A model generated the notes under the pieces. That model made no database searches. It saw only the letters and a list, made by a program, of their open reading frames with translations, and was not told the DNA's origin. From NCBI RefSeq assembly GCF_027579695.1, contig NC_083587.1, positions 51,701,021-51,765,020 of the forward strand: a stretch of 64,000 nucleotides of DNA, written 5' to 3'. The position numbers and the translations under genes were made by a program. Positions 43,132-56,374 of this stretch are shown here, piece by piece. The first letter of the stretch is position 1; each line of letters starts with the position of its first letter. Source of the DNA: Neoarius graeffei (taxonomy: Eukaryota > Chordata > Actinopteri > Siluriformes > Ariidae).

Positions 43132-46100
43132 CTAGGAGCGTCTCCTGACGTTCCCAGGGCGATCCGGATGGGCCGAATGGAAGTCCCGACACAGTTCTTT
43201 ATCCAGGACATCCCGAGCAGGAACCCAGCAGCGCTCCTCAGGACCATAGCCCTCCCAGTCCACCAGATATTGCAACCCGCCGCGGACCCGGCGGGAGTCA
43301 AGCAGGCGATGCACAGTGAACACAGTCTGCCCCTGGAAGATGCGGGGGGGTGGGGGGTTCCTAGGGGCAGGGGCATACGTAGACGTCAGTACAGGCCGCA
43401 ACAGGGAAACATGGAAAGTGGGGTTGATCCTCAGAGTCCGGGGCAACTGGAGCCGGTAGGAGACAGGGTTCACCCTGCGCACCACCTTGAAGGGGCCAAT
43501 GTAGCGAGGAGCAAGCTTGCGGTTCTCCACCCGCAGCGGAAGGTCCTTAGTGGACAGCCAAACCCGCTGCCCAGGGCGGAAAGTGTGTGCAGGTCTTCTA
43601 TGGCGGTTGGCCTGAGTCTGGTTGGTTCTGGAGGTCTGTATGAGGGTCTTCCTGACCTTGCTCCAGGTCTTGCGACACCGTCTCACATATTGGTTGACCG
43701 AGGGCACCCCCGCGTCCTCCTCCTGGTCCGGGAACAGAGGTGGCTGGAACCCGAATTGGCACTGGAATGGCGACAGCTTGGTGGCCGATGACTGCAGGGT
43801 GTTGTGGGCGTACTCTGCCCATGGCAGCCAGGTGCTCCATGATGTTGGGTTATCCATAGCCAGGCCTCGCAGGGTGGTTTCCAGGTCCTGGTTGAGCCTC
43901 TCCGTCTGACCATTGGACTGTGGGTGAAACCCAGAGGAGAGGCTGGCAGTGGCTCCGATGACCTTGCAGAACCCGTGCCACACTCGGGAGGAGAACTGGG
44001 GCCCTCAGTCTGAGACGATGTCCTGTGGAAGACCAAAGACTCGGAAGACATGATTAAATATAAGTTTCGCTGTTTCAAGAGCAGAGGGGAGTTTGCACAG
44101 AGGTATGAAGCGGCAGGCCTTGGAGAATCTGTCAACAATGACCAAAATGACCATGTTACCTTGTGACTCAGGGAGACCCGTGATGAAGTCGACTGCCACG
44201 TGGGACCAGGGACGCCGGGGAATGGTGAGAGGATGCAGGAGACCCTGGGGACGCTGTTGTGGGTTCTTGGTTCTGGTGCAAACCTCACAGGACAGGACAA
44301 ATGACCTTACTTCCTGCTCCATGTTAGGCCACCAGAAGCGTCTTTTCAGGAAGTCCAGGGTCCTCCGAGCTCCCGGGTGGGCGGTGAGAGGGGAAGAGTG
44401 ACCCCACTGGAGAACCTTGGCCCGGGCTTGATGTGGGACGTACAAGAGGCCCGGTGGCCCCGTCCCAGGACCGGGGTCCTGGCATTGGGCTCGTCGAACA
44501 GCCTCCTCAATACCCCAGCGGACAGGGGCCACAATCCGGGACACCGGGATAATAGGCCCGACTTCATTCTCCCTGTTAGTGGCAGAAAACAGCCTGGACA
44601 GTGCGTCAGGTTTGGTGTTCTTGGAGCCGGGACGGTACGAGAGGGTGAAGTCAAACCGACTGAAAAACAGGGCCCACCTAGCCTGTCGAGGGTTCAGTCT
44701 CTTGGCTTGCTGGAGGTACTCCAGGTTCTTGTGGTCAGTCCAAACCAGGAATGGATGTTGCACTCCCTCCAGCCAGTGCCTCCACTCATCAAGGGCCAGT
44801 TTGACCGCTAGCAGTTCTCGATCCCCCACATCGTACCGGGACTCCGCAGGACTCAGGCGGTGGGAGAAGTAAGCGCAGGGGTGCAGCTTTCCTTCCGAAT
44901 GTTGAGAGAGTACCGCGCCGACACCACTGTCCGAGGCGTCCACCTCCACGATGAATGGTTGGGAGGTGTCCGGGAGGACCAGAATGGGTGCCGTGCAGAA
45001 GCGGGCCTTGAGGTCTTTGAACGCCTTTTCTGCCTGAGGAGACCAGCCATAAGATCCACCTGTCCCTTTGGTGAGGTCTGACATGGGTGCTGCCACAGAA
45101 CTGAAGTTCCTGATGAACTTGCGGTAGAAGTTAGCGAATCCTAAGAACCGCTGAACCTCCTTAACGGACTTGGGAGTAGGCCAGTCCCGGACGGCCAGGG
45201 TCTTGGCAGGGTCCATTTGGAGTTGGCCTGTCCGTACAATAAATCCCAGAAAGGAGACCTCGGGAACATGAAATTCGCATTTCTGGGCCTTGGCGAACAG
45301 ATTGTTCTGTAGCAGCCTCTGGAGAACCTGGCGGACATGGTGGCGGTGCTCCTGCATGGTCTTGGAAAAGATAAGGATGTCATCGAGGTAGACAAAGACG
45401 TACAGGTTAATCATGTCCCTTAAGACGTCGTTGATTAGGGCCTGAAAAACAGCTGGTGCGTTGGTGAGTCCGAAGGGCATCACCTGGTATTCGTAGTGCC
45501 CAGACGGGGTGTTAAAGGCAGTCTTCCACTCGTCTCCCTGTCGGATACGGATGAGGTGGTATGCATTCCGTAGGTCCAACTTGGTGAAGACGGTGGCGCC
45601 TTGGAGCAGGTCGAAAGCAGTGGACATCAGCGGAAGGGGATATCGGTTGCGCACAGTGATCTTGTTCAGGCCCCTGTAGTCAATACATGGTCGAAGCCCC
45701 CCATCCTTCTTGCCGACAAAGAAGAAGCCGGCACCAGCAGGTGAGGTGGAGGGTCGAATGAACCCAGAGACCAGGGCGTCTTTGAGGTATTCCTCCATAG
45801 CCTTGCGTTCTGGCTGAGAGAGGGAAAACAGTCTGCCACGAGGAGGGGTAGTCCCAGGGAGCAAGTCGATGGCACAGTCGTAGGCCCGGTGCGGAGGAAG
45901 AACGGCGGCCCTGCTCTTGCTGAATACCTCCTTGAGATCCCAGTACTCTGTGGGAACTTGAGATAACTCGGTGAGATCAGGGGGCTCGGCAGGAGACACA
46001 GGAGAGCTAGAGAGCAGACAAGAGGCCTGGCATGCAGGGCCCCATTCCACAACCTGGCTTGTTACCCAGTCTATGCGAGGGTTGTGGCGAGTAAGCCAAG

Positions 46101-46527
46101 GAAGGCCTAGAATAACTGGGAACTCAGGTGAAGGAATCAGGTGCAGGGATATTTCTTCCTTGTGACCTTGAGACTGGAGGAAGACTGGAGAAGTAACTTG
46201 GGTGACTCTTCCATCACCTAACGCTTGGCCATCGAGGGCAGACACAGACAGTGGGACTTCAAGAGGTGCAGTAGGTATATTGATGCTTTGGGCGAAGTGA
46301 ATATCCATAAAGTTCCCAGCCGCCCCTGAGTCTATCAAAGCTTGACAAGAGTGGACAGACTCACCCCAGGAGATGGAGACCGGGATGTAGATTCCTTGGC
46401 CAGGGAGTCCGGGAGAGAGGGTAGGCCCCGTCACAACCCTCCCTCGGCTGGACGGGGCGGTCCTTTTCCCAAGAGTTCGGGACATGATGCTCGGAAGTGA
46501 CCAGGCTTGCCACAGTAGATGCAGCAC
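43132..46527 (-). pseudogene. pol: pol of sushi-like element C (broken)
   Basis: Same protease, reverse transcriptase, RNase H, integrase and chromodomain order as A and B, more than 95% identical by eye. It is treated as a fossil with about one break. Confidence 0.9.
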
Positions 46528-47438
46528 TTGTCCCTCCTTCTGCGCTCCCTCTCAGATGCGGAGAGGCGAGTACGACCCACTTGCATGGGTTCTGGACAGT
46601 CACTGAAGGAGGTAGACGGTCTCCAGGTAGAGGTAGGGAGGCTGGGGGGGCTCAAGGCTTGGTGGCGTTCTCTCATCCTGTTGTCCAGACGAATAGCATG
46701 TGAGATGAGGGTTTCGAGGTCACTTGGGCATCCAATAGAGGCCAGACCGTCCTTGATGGGGTCAGACAGACCATGGTTGAAGGCTGACACCAGGGCAGTC
46801 TCGTTCCATCCACTTACTGCTGCGAGTGTTCGGAACGAGATGGCGTAATCTGCGACGCTTCCTCCTTGCCGGATGGACATGAGCTTTCGGGCTGCGTCGG
46901 TACTGATGTCTGCCTGATCGAAGACCCGAAGCATCTCTTCAGAAAACAGCTGGAAATCAAAGCACTCAGGTCCCTGTCTTTGCCAGATAGCAGTAGCCCA
47001 GGCTCGTGCCTTACCAGCTAATAAGGTGATCACAAAGGCAATCTTGCGGCGATCCGTAGTGTAGGTGGTAGGCTGAAGCTCAAAGGTGAGTTGACACTGG
47101 GTAAGGAACTCTCGGCACTCACTGTGCTTGCCGTCATACCTCTGTGGTGCAGGAAGGCTGGGTTCGCGAGGTGAAGAAGGCAGCATGGCAGGAGGCACTG
47201 GAGCAGGAGCTGGATCAGGAACTGGATCAGGAGCAGGAGATGCAGGCAGAGATGTCAGCTGTGCCAGGGTTTTCCCAATTTGCTGAAGCAGTTCCTCGTG
47301 GCGAGCAAGGGCCTCACGTTGGCTGGTGAGCGTACGTCCATGAGCGTCCATGGTCGCTCCGAAGCGTGTCAAAGCTGCCATAATTCCCTGAAGGTTGCCC
47401 GGGTAGACAGTTGAAGCAGCCTCTGCTGAGTCGGTCAT
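46431..47438 (-). CDS. gag: Gag of sushi-like element C
   Basis: A 335-residue frame nearly identical to the Gag of B, with the same shortened linker and the CCHC knuckle [15 protein letters not shown]. Its start lies beside the self-primer site (AAAGACTCCGTC on the minus strand near 47440-47452). Confidence 0.92.
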   Translation of the reverse strand: MTDSAEAASTVYPGNLQGIMAALTRFGATMDAHGRTLTSQREALARHEELLQQIGKTLAQLTSLPASPAPDPVPDPAPAPVPPAMLPSSPREPSLPAPQRYDGKHSECREFLTQCQLTFELQPTTYTTDRRKIAFVITLLAGKARAWATAIWQRQGPECFDFQLFSEEMLRVFDQADISTDAARKLMSIRQGGSVADYAISFRTLAAVSGWNETALVSAFNHGLSDPIKDGLASIGCPSDLETLISHAIRLDNRMRERHQALSPPSLPTSTWRPSTSFSDCPEPMQVGRTRLSASERERRRRDKCCIYCGKPGHFRASCPELLGKGPPRPAEGGL

Positions 47439-47451
47439 GACGGAGTCTTTC

Positions 47452-47937
47452 TGTTAGGGTTTTGCTGGGATTCGAACCTGGTTCGTTGGTGTGATGATCC
47501 AGCAACCCCCCACTAGGCCACCAGGGGAATGACTCAAATGCAGAGGCGTGAGGCGGAAGTAGAAAAAGTAACAAAAGGTTTATTTATACTATGTACACTA
47601 TATACAATCCAGGGCAAAACAAAAAAAACAAAAACAAAGAGTATAATTCAAAAAGAAAAAGGCAAAAATGCAAAAGCTCAGAAGATCCACAAAACACAGT
47701 ACAAAGGAAACTGGAGATAAACATAACAGCACAAAGACTCCGTGACAAGAGGACTGAACTCAGGGGTATAAATACACAAACTAATTAAGGACACAGGTGA
47801 AGATAATTAGGACTAACAGGCAATTAACAAAAACACAAAACACAGGAACAGTGGCGGCCTCTAGAGGCCAAAATAAACAAGACACGAAAAGGAAATAACA
47901 GCGGCCTCTAGAGGCCAAAACAGTCCAAGTCCTAACA
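47452..47937 (-). repeat. 5' LTR of element C
   Basis: A 486-bp LTR with private variants (AAACAAGACACG near 47875, a shorter A run near 47830) not found in B or in the other LTR of C. Confidence 0.92.
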
Positions 47938-48134
47938 CTTACTTATGACGAACCTGGTAAGGCTAGTGAACAACCACGAACTATTGTTCATAGAGGCATT
48001 ATCATCAAATTAGAATAAAAATAGTTCATTCAGAACTCATGGATAGAGAATTAAAGTTCAGGTACTGAAAATATTTAATGCTGTTTAGTGTTCAGTGTCT
48101 AATGAGGACATTTAGACATTTAGAAAGGGGAGGA
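47938..48134 (+). mobile_element. 3' tail of a second D element (internal part)
   Basis: CTTACTTATGACGAACCTGG and the following 190 bases match element D from base 24848 to its polypurine tract. Everything upstream of this point in D is absent. Confidence 0.92.
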
Positions 48135-49504
48135 TGTAGCCCTGTGGGATTTTTGGGGTCATTGATTTGTTTATTTTATTTTGTTTACTTGATGTATGTT
48201 TAAAATGTAAATATCAATGTGTTGATGCTTTGAAAATAAGGTTTGTATGTAAAAATAATTAAGTTTGTTAAGAATCCTTATCTGGTATGTTGGCCAATGG
48301 GAGAGCAGGGTCGGGGGTCGAGAGGAACAGGAAGTGGGGAGATCCGCGAGGAGGGGAGAGATGGAAAAAAAAGCAGAAAAGTGATGCAGCGCTATGAGTA
48401 ACTTAAAAAGTTGGTAAAACGCTCCAGTTGAGTGTTAAAGTGCTAAGTCTTAGTTTAACGAACAGACAGGGAGTCATATGTATTGTGTGTGAACATAGCA
48501 GGTGTACAAGCGGAGTTCTTTGAAGAAAAGTTTACCACGAGTACCGCGAGTGTTTATAGACTGAACGGAGCTCGTGGAATTTAAGGTGGACTGGAAAGCA
48601 AGTAGCCTGCTTGGCTCTAATTCAAGGACCAGACCAGCTAATCCTGACCAGAGAGAGGACATTCTTAGACTGGGACACCGACGTCCAATTCCCCTTGCCA
48701 GCACTGCGAGGCTATCGAGAGCAGACGACGACAAGTCATCTACAGTCGTGAGTTTTGTTTCATGCGCCACGGCGTGAAGTGGCCATTGTGTTAAAGGTCT
48801 CCCCGTTCCCAAGCCACGTTACAGGCCTGCATCGCTACTTTGACTCACATTTAGGTTTGGCCTGGGTACCCTTTTTGTTTTATTCTGGAATATATTTAGT
48901 TTAAGGTAAACTGCCGGCTTTAGCAGAAGGTTTATGGGGGATGTGTTATGTTTGATACTGTTACTGAATGTGGTTGAGTGTAACTACACCTGAGAGTGAA
49001 CTGAACTGTATTGAACAGAATTTACGTGACTCTATCCAACAACTCTTTGATTTAAAACATATTTCATTTCCTTACCTGTATAAATATACATATATCCACA
49101 ATCTACTTTAAGTAAATAGTTTAAATTCATGTTTGGTGAATGTGTATTCTATGTAGTTTATTCATACGTACATGGGTTTTACTGTTTAGAAATATTAAAG
49201 GGTAAGTAGAGCAGGGTCATTTAAAAACTCATTCTAGGTAATAATTCAAGTACAGATGTAAAGATACACAGACACATATAACATAGGCTTAAAAGACATG
49301 GTTCCACTTTTACAGTGATAGTTATTCCCACAATGCTATTATACTAGTTAAATTACTGTGGTTAGTATCTTTGAGTAAGTTAACAGTTCCATTCAACAAA
49401 ATTACTCCACTTAGTGCATTATTTAACTATAGAGAGAGATCTCTCAACCCATGGATTCGGGGAGCGCACTCACGAAAATAGCAGGACAGCTAGGGTGCGC
49501 TACA
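48135..49504 (+). repeat. 3' LTR of the second D element
   Basis: A 1,370-bp LTR (TGTAGC to GCTACA) without the hAT insertion seen in the other copy. It is followed by the same genomic sequence as 28128 onward, so it occupies the same insertion site in the duplicated unit. Confidence 0.93.
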
Positions 49505-50634
49505 GTGATGATTATTTATTTATTTATTTATTTATTTCCTTCCAAAAGTTGGTCGGTTTCAGATGAAATTGTGACCACTGGTGACGACAGACAACAGAAG
49601 CTCCCAGACCCAAGATGAGTGACCTTCACCTATTTTTCAAGGTCACAGAGCACATTTTTTGTTTTTTTGTTGAAAATCTCATTTTATTTATTTCAGTATC
49701 GACTAATACCTCCATCTCATCAAACAGGGGAACCAACCTGACTTCTCTGCTAGCACAAAACTTGCTAGCCTTTCCTGGGTCTGTTTTTCCAAGCTTCGCT
49801 AACTCTATTGTTCTCCAATTTTTCTCTTTCCATCACCATTCTCTCTCTTTCCTTTTCCTCTCTTTCTCTTTCCAGTGCCATTCTCTTTTTCCATTTCTCT
49901 CATTCAAACTTTACTTGTCTCTCTTTTTCTTCTCTCTCTTTCCAATCTCAATTTCTCCAATTCAAACTGTCTTTTTCTTTTTCTTTCTCATCCACGTGTT
50001 CTTTTTCTCTTTCCAATGCTCGAAAAACCTCATGCCCGATCGTCCCAGGTGACTAAAGTCTGTGCAAGGACGAGTAAAACTTTAATGGTAATCGTCTGAT
50101 CGGACGACAAAAGTTAGTGTTGGCAACCTAAGCAACACAGGCGCTAAGAGAGCAGGGAACCAGTCTAAAGTAGCTCATCTCGTTTCACGGGAAATGCATT
50201 AAAAAGTTTGATTCATCAGCACGACAATATATAAAAGTACAAAAATATTTTGAGGAAATCATTCAAATTTCCTTGTTTTTGGTTATAATTCATCGAAGTA
50301 TGCGCGTGTTCGAGTGTACTGGAAAAGCTCGGCTCAGAGGGGTCCATGTAATGACGTAATTATACCAATTGGCTAAGGCTGATGAGGGTCAAGGGCATCG
50401 TGTGCCAGCAGCGCGGTTGAAGCAGGCAGGTGTCAAACTTGGAACTTTTATATCACGATTCGATTAATATTAAATGATATCACCAAAAAATTTTCCTTAC
50501 CTCTAAACAGTATATATTACGATTTTTAATTGTTTTTGATGATTTCATATATTTCGTAATTATATCATTTTTATTTTCTAAATATTTCTCAACATACCGC
50601 CATTGCAGCACGGGAGCCTGTGATTGGTGGACAG
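49505..50634. other. Start of block X2; no confident gene
   Basis: Colinear with 28128-29245 and nearly identical, with a longer ATTT repeat (49512-49540). It carries the same pyrimidine-rich open stretch at 49615-50052. Confidence 0.55.
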
Positions 50635-52092
50635 TTCATACTGAGTACAGGAAAAAAATATGGCTGCAGACACATTAACTGCATATCTGCGAATTAAAAT
50701 GAACTGTGATGAGGAGCTGGGTCCGTCTCAGAAACCGGTCTCTCATTTGGGACATTATGGTCAAAAAAATAAATGTTCTAATTTTACTATTTTTTTTGCA
50801 TTTACCTAACACTCAATGTTTCTTTTGTCATGTTGAATAAGAATAAAGATAGTATCTTGCTTTATCTGGCCTCCACTGTGGAACATTTTTTTTTTTTTAA
50901 ATTACAATTCAAATGCTTTTGTAAAATTGATTTCCATATAAAATAACTCCATCATGAAGAATTAAAGCCCCTCCTTCACAGAGGAGTGAAAATATTGAAT
51001 AAATTTCCTCTTTTTGATTGCTTGGGTTAAAAATGCCAAGTTATGATGACTGAATTGATTATTCACTTAAATATGAATAATATGATGCATTTTGGCGGCA
51101 CGGTGGTGTAGTGGTTAGCGCTGTCGCCTCACAGCAAGAAGGTCCTGGGTTCGAGCCCCGGGGCCGGCGAGGGCCTTTCTGTGTGGAGTTTGCATGTTCT
51201 CCCCGTGTCCGCGTGGGTTTCCTCCGGGTGCTCCGGTTTCCCCCACAGTCCAAAGACATGCAGGTTAGGTTAACTGGTGACTCTAAATTGAGCGTAGGTG
51301 TGAATGTGAGTGTGAATGGTTGTCTGTGTCTATGTGTCAGCCCTGTGATGACCTGGCGACTTGTCCAGGGTGTACCCCGCCTTTCGCCCGTAGTCAGCTG
51401 GGATAGGCTCCAGCTTGCCTGTGACCCTGTAGAAGGATAAAGCGGCTAGAGATAATGAGATGAGATGATGCATTTTGGGTATTTGATATGGCGAAATAGG
51501 ACAATAGGACGCAATGGAACAGGGTATCTGCACATTTTTCAAGTACAAATTTAAAGACTTTTAAGACCTTTTCAAGACCTCTAAATGGAAAAATTAAGAC
51601 TGTACCATGGCAAAAAAAAGATAAATCCAACAACTTGAAACTGTTTTCTGCAATAGTTTTTTTTTTTTTACTAACTTTAAGAAGAATGCACCCAATTGGT
51701 GAACAACTGGGTGCATCAATGGCAACTGTTAGACATGCAAACAGCTGAAGCAAAGTCGTGTGTTTTGGGCTGCAGAACTACTGTAGCAGCAAGGAGAAGA
51801 CTGGTGTTTACTGGAGAAAACACCATGAATCATTTCAAAAATGAAAAGAATAAACGGCAAGTAGAACCAGCTGAACATCCTTAGCCGGCATTATTTCAAT
51901 CCCCAAAGATTATCTTTGATGATGTGTCATTTTGTCTCCGACAGCAAAATCAGTCTGAGTGTCGTACAGTATACAGCCGGCTGAGGAAGTTCTCGAGTAT
52001 CTTCTGTATCATAGCAGGTAACAGCATAAACCTGTTTATGCAGTCATACAATCATCAGAGCGTTACATTAAACACAGAAAAACAACTGTCAC
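50635..52092 (+). repeat. Module R, copy 2a, with a private SINE
   Basis: Colinear with 29246-30317 but interrupted by a plus-strand SINE at 51094-51467. Confidence 0.8.
51094..51467 (+). mobile_element. tRNA-derived SINE, full length, specific to block X2
   Basis: It starts GGCGGCACGGTGGTGTAG and ends in ATGAG repeats. The target ATGATGCATTTT is repeated on both sides, and the empty site is intact in X1 near 29690. It therefore inserted after the block was duplicated. Confidence 0.93.
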
Positions 52093-52476
52093 CTTTCATC
52101 ATCTCATCTCATTATCTCTAGCCGCTTTATCCTGTTCTACAGGGTCGCAGGCGAGCTGGAGCCTATCCCAGCTGACTACGGGCGAAAGGCGGGGTACACC
52201 CTGGACAAGTCGCCAGGTCATCACAGGGCTGATACATAGACACAGACAACCATTTACACTCACCTTCACACCTACGGTCAATTTAGAGTCACCAGTTAAC
52301 CTAACCTGCATGTCTTTGGACTGTGGGGGAAACCGGAGCACCCGGAGGAAACCCACGCGGACACGGGGAGAACATGCAAACTCCACACAGAAAGGCCCTC
52401 GCCGGCCACGGGGCTCGAACCCGGACCTTCTTGCTGTGAGGCGACAGTGCTAACCACTACACCACCGTGCCGCCCC
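52093..52476 (-). mobile_element. tRNA-derived SINE (twin of 30318-30690)
   Basis: Same position and orientation as in X1, so it predates the block duplication. Confidence 0.9.
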
Positions 52477-53602
52477 CCCCCAGTGTTATTTGGTAATAAA
52501 ATAAAATATTTTAAATCTCTCTTCATCCAAAAGGATTTTTGAGTCTTATTATTTATGTTTGTGATATTACGTTGTATTTTATTATAGAAAACAATACCAT
52601 TTAACTGTCATAATAGGGTAATCCCATACATAAATATAACTTCTATATAATGCTGCAGTATGAAGTGTGTCGCGTTTGAGAAAGCAAGTGTGTATAAACT
52701 GTCAGAGAAAGAGAGAGAAAATAAAATCAAAGTTAAAAAATTTACTCAAACAAACAAACAAATAAACAAACAAACCACCCCAGACCACTTATTTGGAATG
52801 AAAGTTATTTATTTATATATTTTCAAAGATTATCATTATAGGGATGATTTTACATCAGTAGGAATAAAAAACAAATATGTAAAACAACTATAATTTCATG
52901 CTGAATAACAGAAAAGGCACTATGCACTCAGAGAAGCAGCATTATTTTATTATTTTCAAATGATTGTCAGTAGGTTTAGTAGTCCCATCCCCCAAAACAT
53001 CATTAATATGCTTGACTAGACAAAGTTAAAGAAACATACAGATGGGTGACGAATTAAAGGAGACTCAGTAAGGTGTTGGGTCATGATAAGCCACCAAAAC
53101 ACCCTCGATGCACCATATTATAGATTCTACAAGTCTCTGGAAATGTACCAGAATGATGATGACTGTTCTTCCAAAAGGTTTTCCCTCAGATAGTGTTTTG
53201 ATGATGGTGTGGTGATGGTGGAATAGAGCGCAGTGTGACAGAGGTATGTGCCAGTCCAAGAGCTCCCTAAGGTGTCTGAGTGGCTTGAAATTGCCATAGC
53301 ATATGATTTATATCATTTTGCTTTTTATCAACCTTTCGCTCTGTGGATGGAGATGGGGTCATCGTGGATGAAGGTTTCATCACAGGATAAAGGTGATGAG
53401 TTAGCAGAACTTTGGATTGATTTGAAGAGATGCTTCACTATAAGGGGACAAGTGGATACCAGCAACATGGTGCCACCATTGTTTCTTTTACTTTGTCAGT
53501 CTACATATATCTATATGCAGGAGTGCAAACCATGAGAACTTCCCCACACTATCGGCAGATCCGGGGGTTCAAAACAAGCATTATAATTTTCTAAATGTCC
53601 TT
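52477..53602. other. Downstream of ccdc127 copy 2; unassigned, with a dispersed repeat
   Basis: Colinear with 30691-31839. It includes the same dispersed repeat (53071-53330) with a 13-base deletion near 53337. No other gene is seen. Confidence 0.5.
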
Positions 53603-54505
53603 CTAAGATGACTTGACATCAGACAGTGACCCTTTCAACCTGCCCTCTGCTCTCTTGTGTTTCTGCAGTGTAACCTGCAGCCTCCAGTATTTAAGATACT
53701 GCCACATCAGCTGCCCATTTTTCCTCTTGTCCATATTCAACATCTGTGCGCAGTGCCTATCATTTTTAAAAATGTCCCTGATGTCATTCTCCAGGCCCAA
53801 TTCCACCCCCACTGGGTCCCTGGCCACTCTGACCAGCAGATTTGTCTCGATCACCATCCTGTGTTCCTTGAGCACAGAAGGCACTCTGCCTCTCCATCAG
53901 CCGGTACTCCAGTTCATTTAGCAAAACCTGGGCTCTCTGCTGCCATTTTTGCTCCTGTTGCAGAGCTTCATAAAGCAGCAGTCCAGCTGTTCCAGTCTGC
54001 AGGGCACGCTTCTTCTTGTCCTCTAGCTCTTCACGTTCCTTCTGCAGCTGCTTACGCTCCTCCATGAGATGTTGGCTGTGAGAGGCCATGGCCTTCTTGT
54101 AGTGCTCCACCTGCTGATGCGCTTTGTCTAGCTCCAGGAGGGCAGTTGTGCGTCGGTTCTCTATCAGCGTATCTTTATACTTGAGCTCCAGGTCTTTGGC
54201 GATGGCAGCAACTTGCCCCTCAAGCTGGTTTTTAACTTCTTGGATCTGCCTCTGCGACTCACGTGTCCAGATCCAACCTGACAGGATGAAGAAGTTAATA
54301 TGCAACTTTTTATAAGAAGGATTAAGTTAAATTTTTTTTTTTTGTGGTCCACATCCTGCGCTCTGATTGCCTGGCGAGCGGGTCGGTATCCTACTTCACG
54401 GACCCCAGTTACGGACCTCTGGCAACTCGCTCGTTCACAACAGCAAACATAGTAGCAATTTTTGTCAACATTTATTTTCGCATTTCTCAGGAGAATAGCA
54501 TTAAT

Positions 54506-55085
54506 TTTACAGCATGGATAGTGATAACGACAGTGTTCACAGCAAAAGCGAGTTTTACTACCCTGATGAAGATGAAATAAAAGAAAACATTTCAGGAGAA
54601 AGCTAAAAACCTGTAATTTGCTAACGCCAAGCAAAAACATGGCTGAATCCTGAATGACTCCTATTTGTATAAATAGGGGACTACACAGGCGCCAAAATGT
54701 AGTTTTTTTTCCTGCCATGGAAGTGCACTTGTATACTGAGGAGGAAGCCATTTGCATTCCAGCTGTGAACGAGGATTCAAAACAGCATTAATTTTACAGC
54801 ATGGATAGTGATAACGACAGTGTTCACAGTGAAAGCGAGTTTTACTACCCTGAGGAAGACAAAATAAAAGAAAACATTTCAGGAGAAAGCTAAAAACCTG
54901 TAACTTGCTAACGCCGAGCAAAAACATGGCTGAATCCTGAATGACTCCTATTTGTATAAATAGGGGACAACATGGGCAGCAAAATGTAGTTTTTTTCCTG
55001 TCATGGAAGTGCACTTGTATAGTGAGGAGAAAGCAATTTGCATTACAGCCGTGAACGAAGATTCAAAATGGCAGCTCGGCTCGGT
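54506..55085 (+). repeat. Tandem pair of about 287-bp units (twin of 32761-33335)
   Basis: Mini-frames are at 54514-54606 and 54801-54893, both still open over 30 codons with a few substitutions. Confidence 0.7.
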
Positions 55086-55167
55086 TTTCCCTTTCGGGCG
55101 CTCTCGTTTTCTGTTAGAATTTGGTAAAGAAAAAAATAAATATATTATTTACCAGCTTAAGGTCGGT

Positions 55168-55533
55168 CTCATCTCATCTCATTATCTCTAGCTGCTTTAT
55201 CGTTCTACAGGGTCGCAGGCAAGCTGGAGCCTATCCCAGCTGACTACGGGCGAAAGGCGGGGTACACCCTGGACAAGTCGCCAGGTCATCACAGGGCTGA
55301 CACATAGACACAGACAACCATTCACACTCACATTCACACCTATGGTCAATTTAGAGTCACCAGTTAACCTAACCTGCATGTCTTTGGACTGTGGGGGAAA
55401 CCGGAGCACCTGGAGGAAACCCACGCGGAGAACATGCAAACTCCGCACAGAAAGGCCCTCGCCGGCCCCAGGGCTCGAACCCAGGACCTTCTTGCTGTGA
55501 GGCGACAGCGCTAACCACTACACCACCGTGCCG
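55168..55533 (-). mobile_element. tRNA-derived SINE inside the hairpin, specific to block X2
   Basis: The SINE lies between two copies of TAAGGTCGGTC, its target duplication. The empty site in X1 is at about 33411-33421. It is slightly shortened at the tail and shows internal deletions. It splits the left arm of the hairpin. Confidence 0.92.
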
Positions 55534-56374
55534 TAAGGTCGGTCTGTATGGTGAAATACTGTGACCTCGGCCTTGAATACCGACCTCGGCCCAGAGGGCC
55601 TCACTCAGTACTTTCAAGACCTCAGTCACGGTATTTCACCATACGGACCTCCCAGCTGGTAAATAACATATATATGAGAAGAGCAAAGAGAAATAAGGAC
55701 ATAACGTATATTTAAAACCAGTGGATTACTTCTTTTGCTTCACAAGTGGTTGATGTGTTCCTCCCCATCAAAAATACTGAATAAAACAAATTAATAGTTT
55801 TAGAGATATAAAGATGAAAAGCCCTTCTCCCCTTCTTTGATAACAAACATGCTGCTGACTAAAGCTTATGGCTATGATTGGATAAATGGTTGCATTTCAG
55901 TGTGTCACTACTGCAATACAGTGATGAAAGTGAATTAAATGCTGACTTGCATTCGAAGTAAATGTATTATAATAATGTAATAAAGTCAGTATTTAATTCT
56001 TAAAAAAAAGAAAACATTCCCTGCTAACTGTCTTTCACCGAAGACAAAGTGGTGTCACACAAAGAAGACTGTGCTTTTCAGTTTGACAAGTTCTCATGTC
56101 AAACGTGAAAAGCAATACCGTCTGTGTATTGTGCGTCACTCTTTTCTCTCCGGCACAAAATCCTCTCCATATGATGGCTGACTCATCCGAGTTATGAAAG
56201 GGTGTGGTTTGGGGTTGGTCTGCCCAAGTTAGTCTTCGGGAAAGTGAAAGAAGAAGGTGAAAATGCATTTCCAGTTTGGCTGATTATAAAATGGCATGAC
56301 CTGTTCAAGTACAGAAACTTATCTAATGATGAAAGAAACTTTTTTGAAATCTTATGTCTTCAGTAGATTTTATA

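Larger units (their letters stand above)
42630..47937 (-). mobile_element. Ty3/gypsy chromovirus C, sushi-ichi-like; about one break in pol; flanks do not match
   Basis: A minus-strand sushi element with LTRs at 42630-43119 and 47452-47937. The left flank ATAAC is the flank of element B, but the right flank is CTTAC, followed by the 3' tail of a D element, so there is no target duplication. The two LTRs differ more (about 1.5-2% by eye) than those of B. This fits a product of recombination between two sushi insertions. Gag is open and pol looks interrupted about once. Confidence 0.92.
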
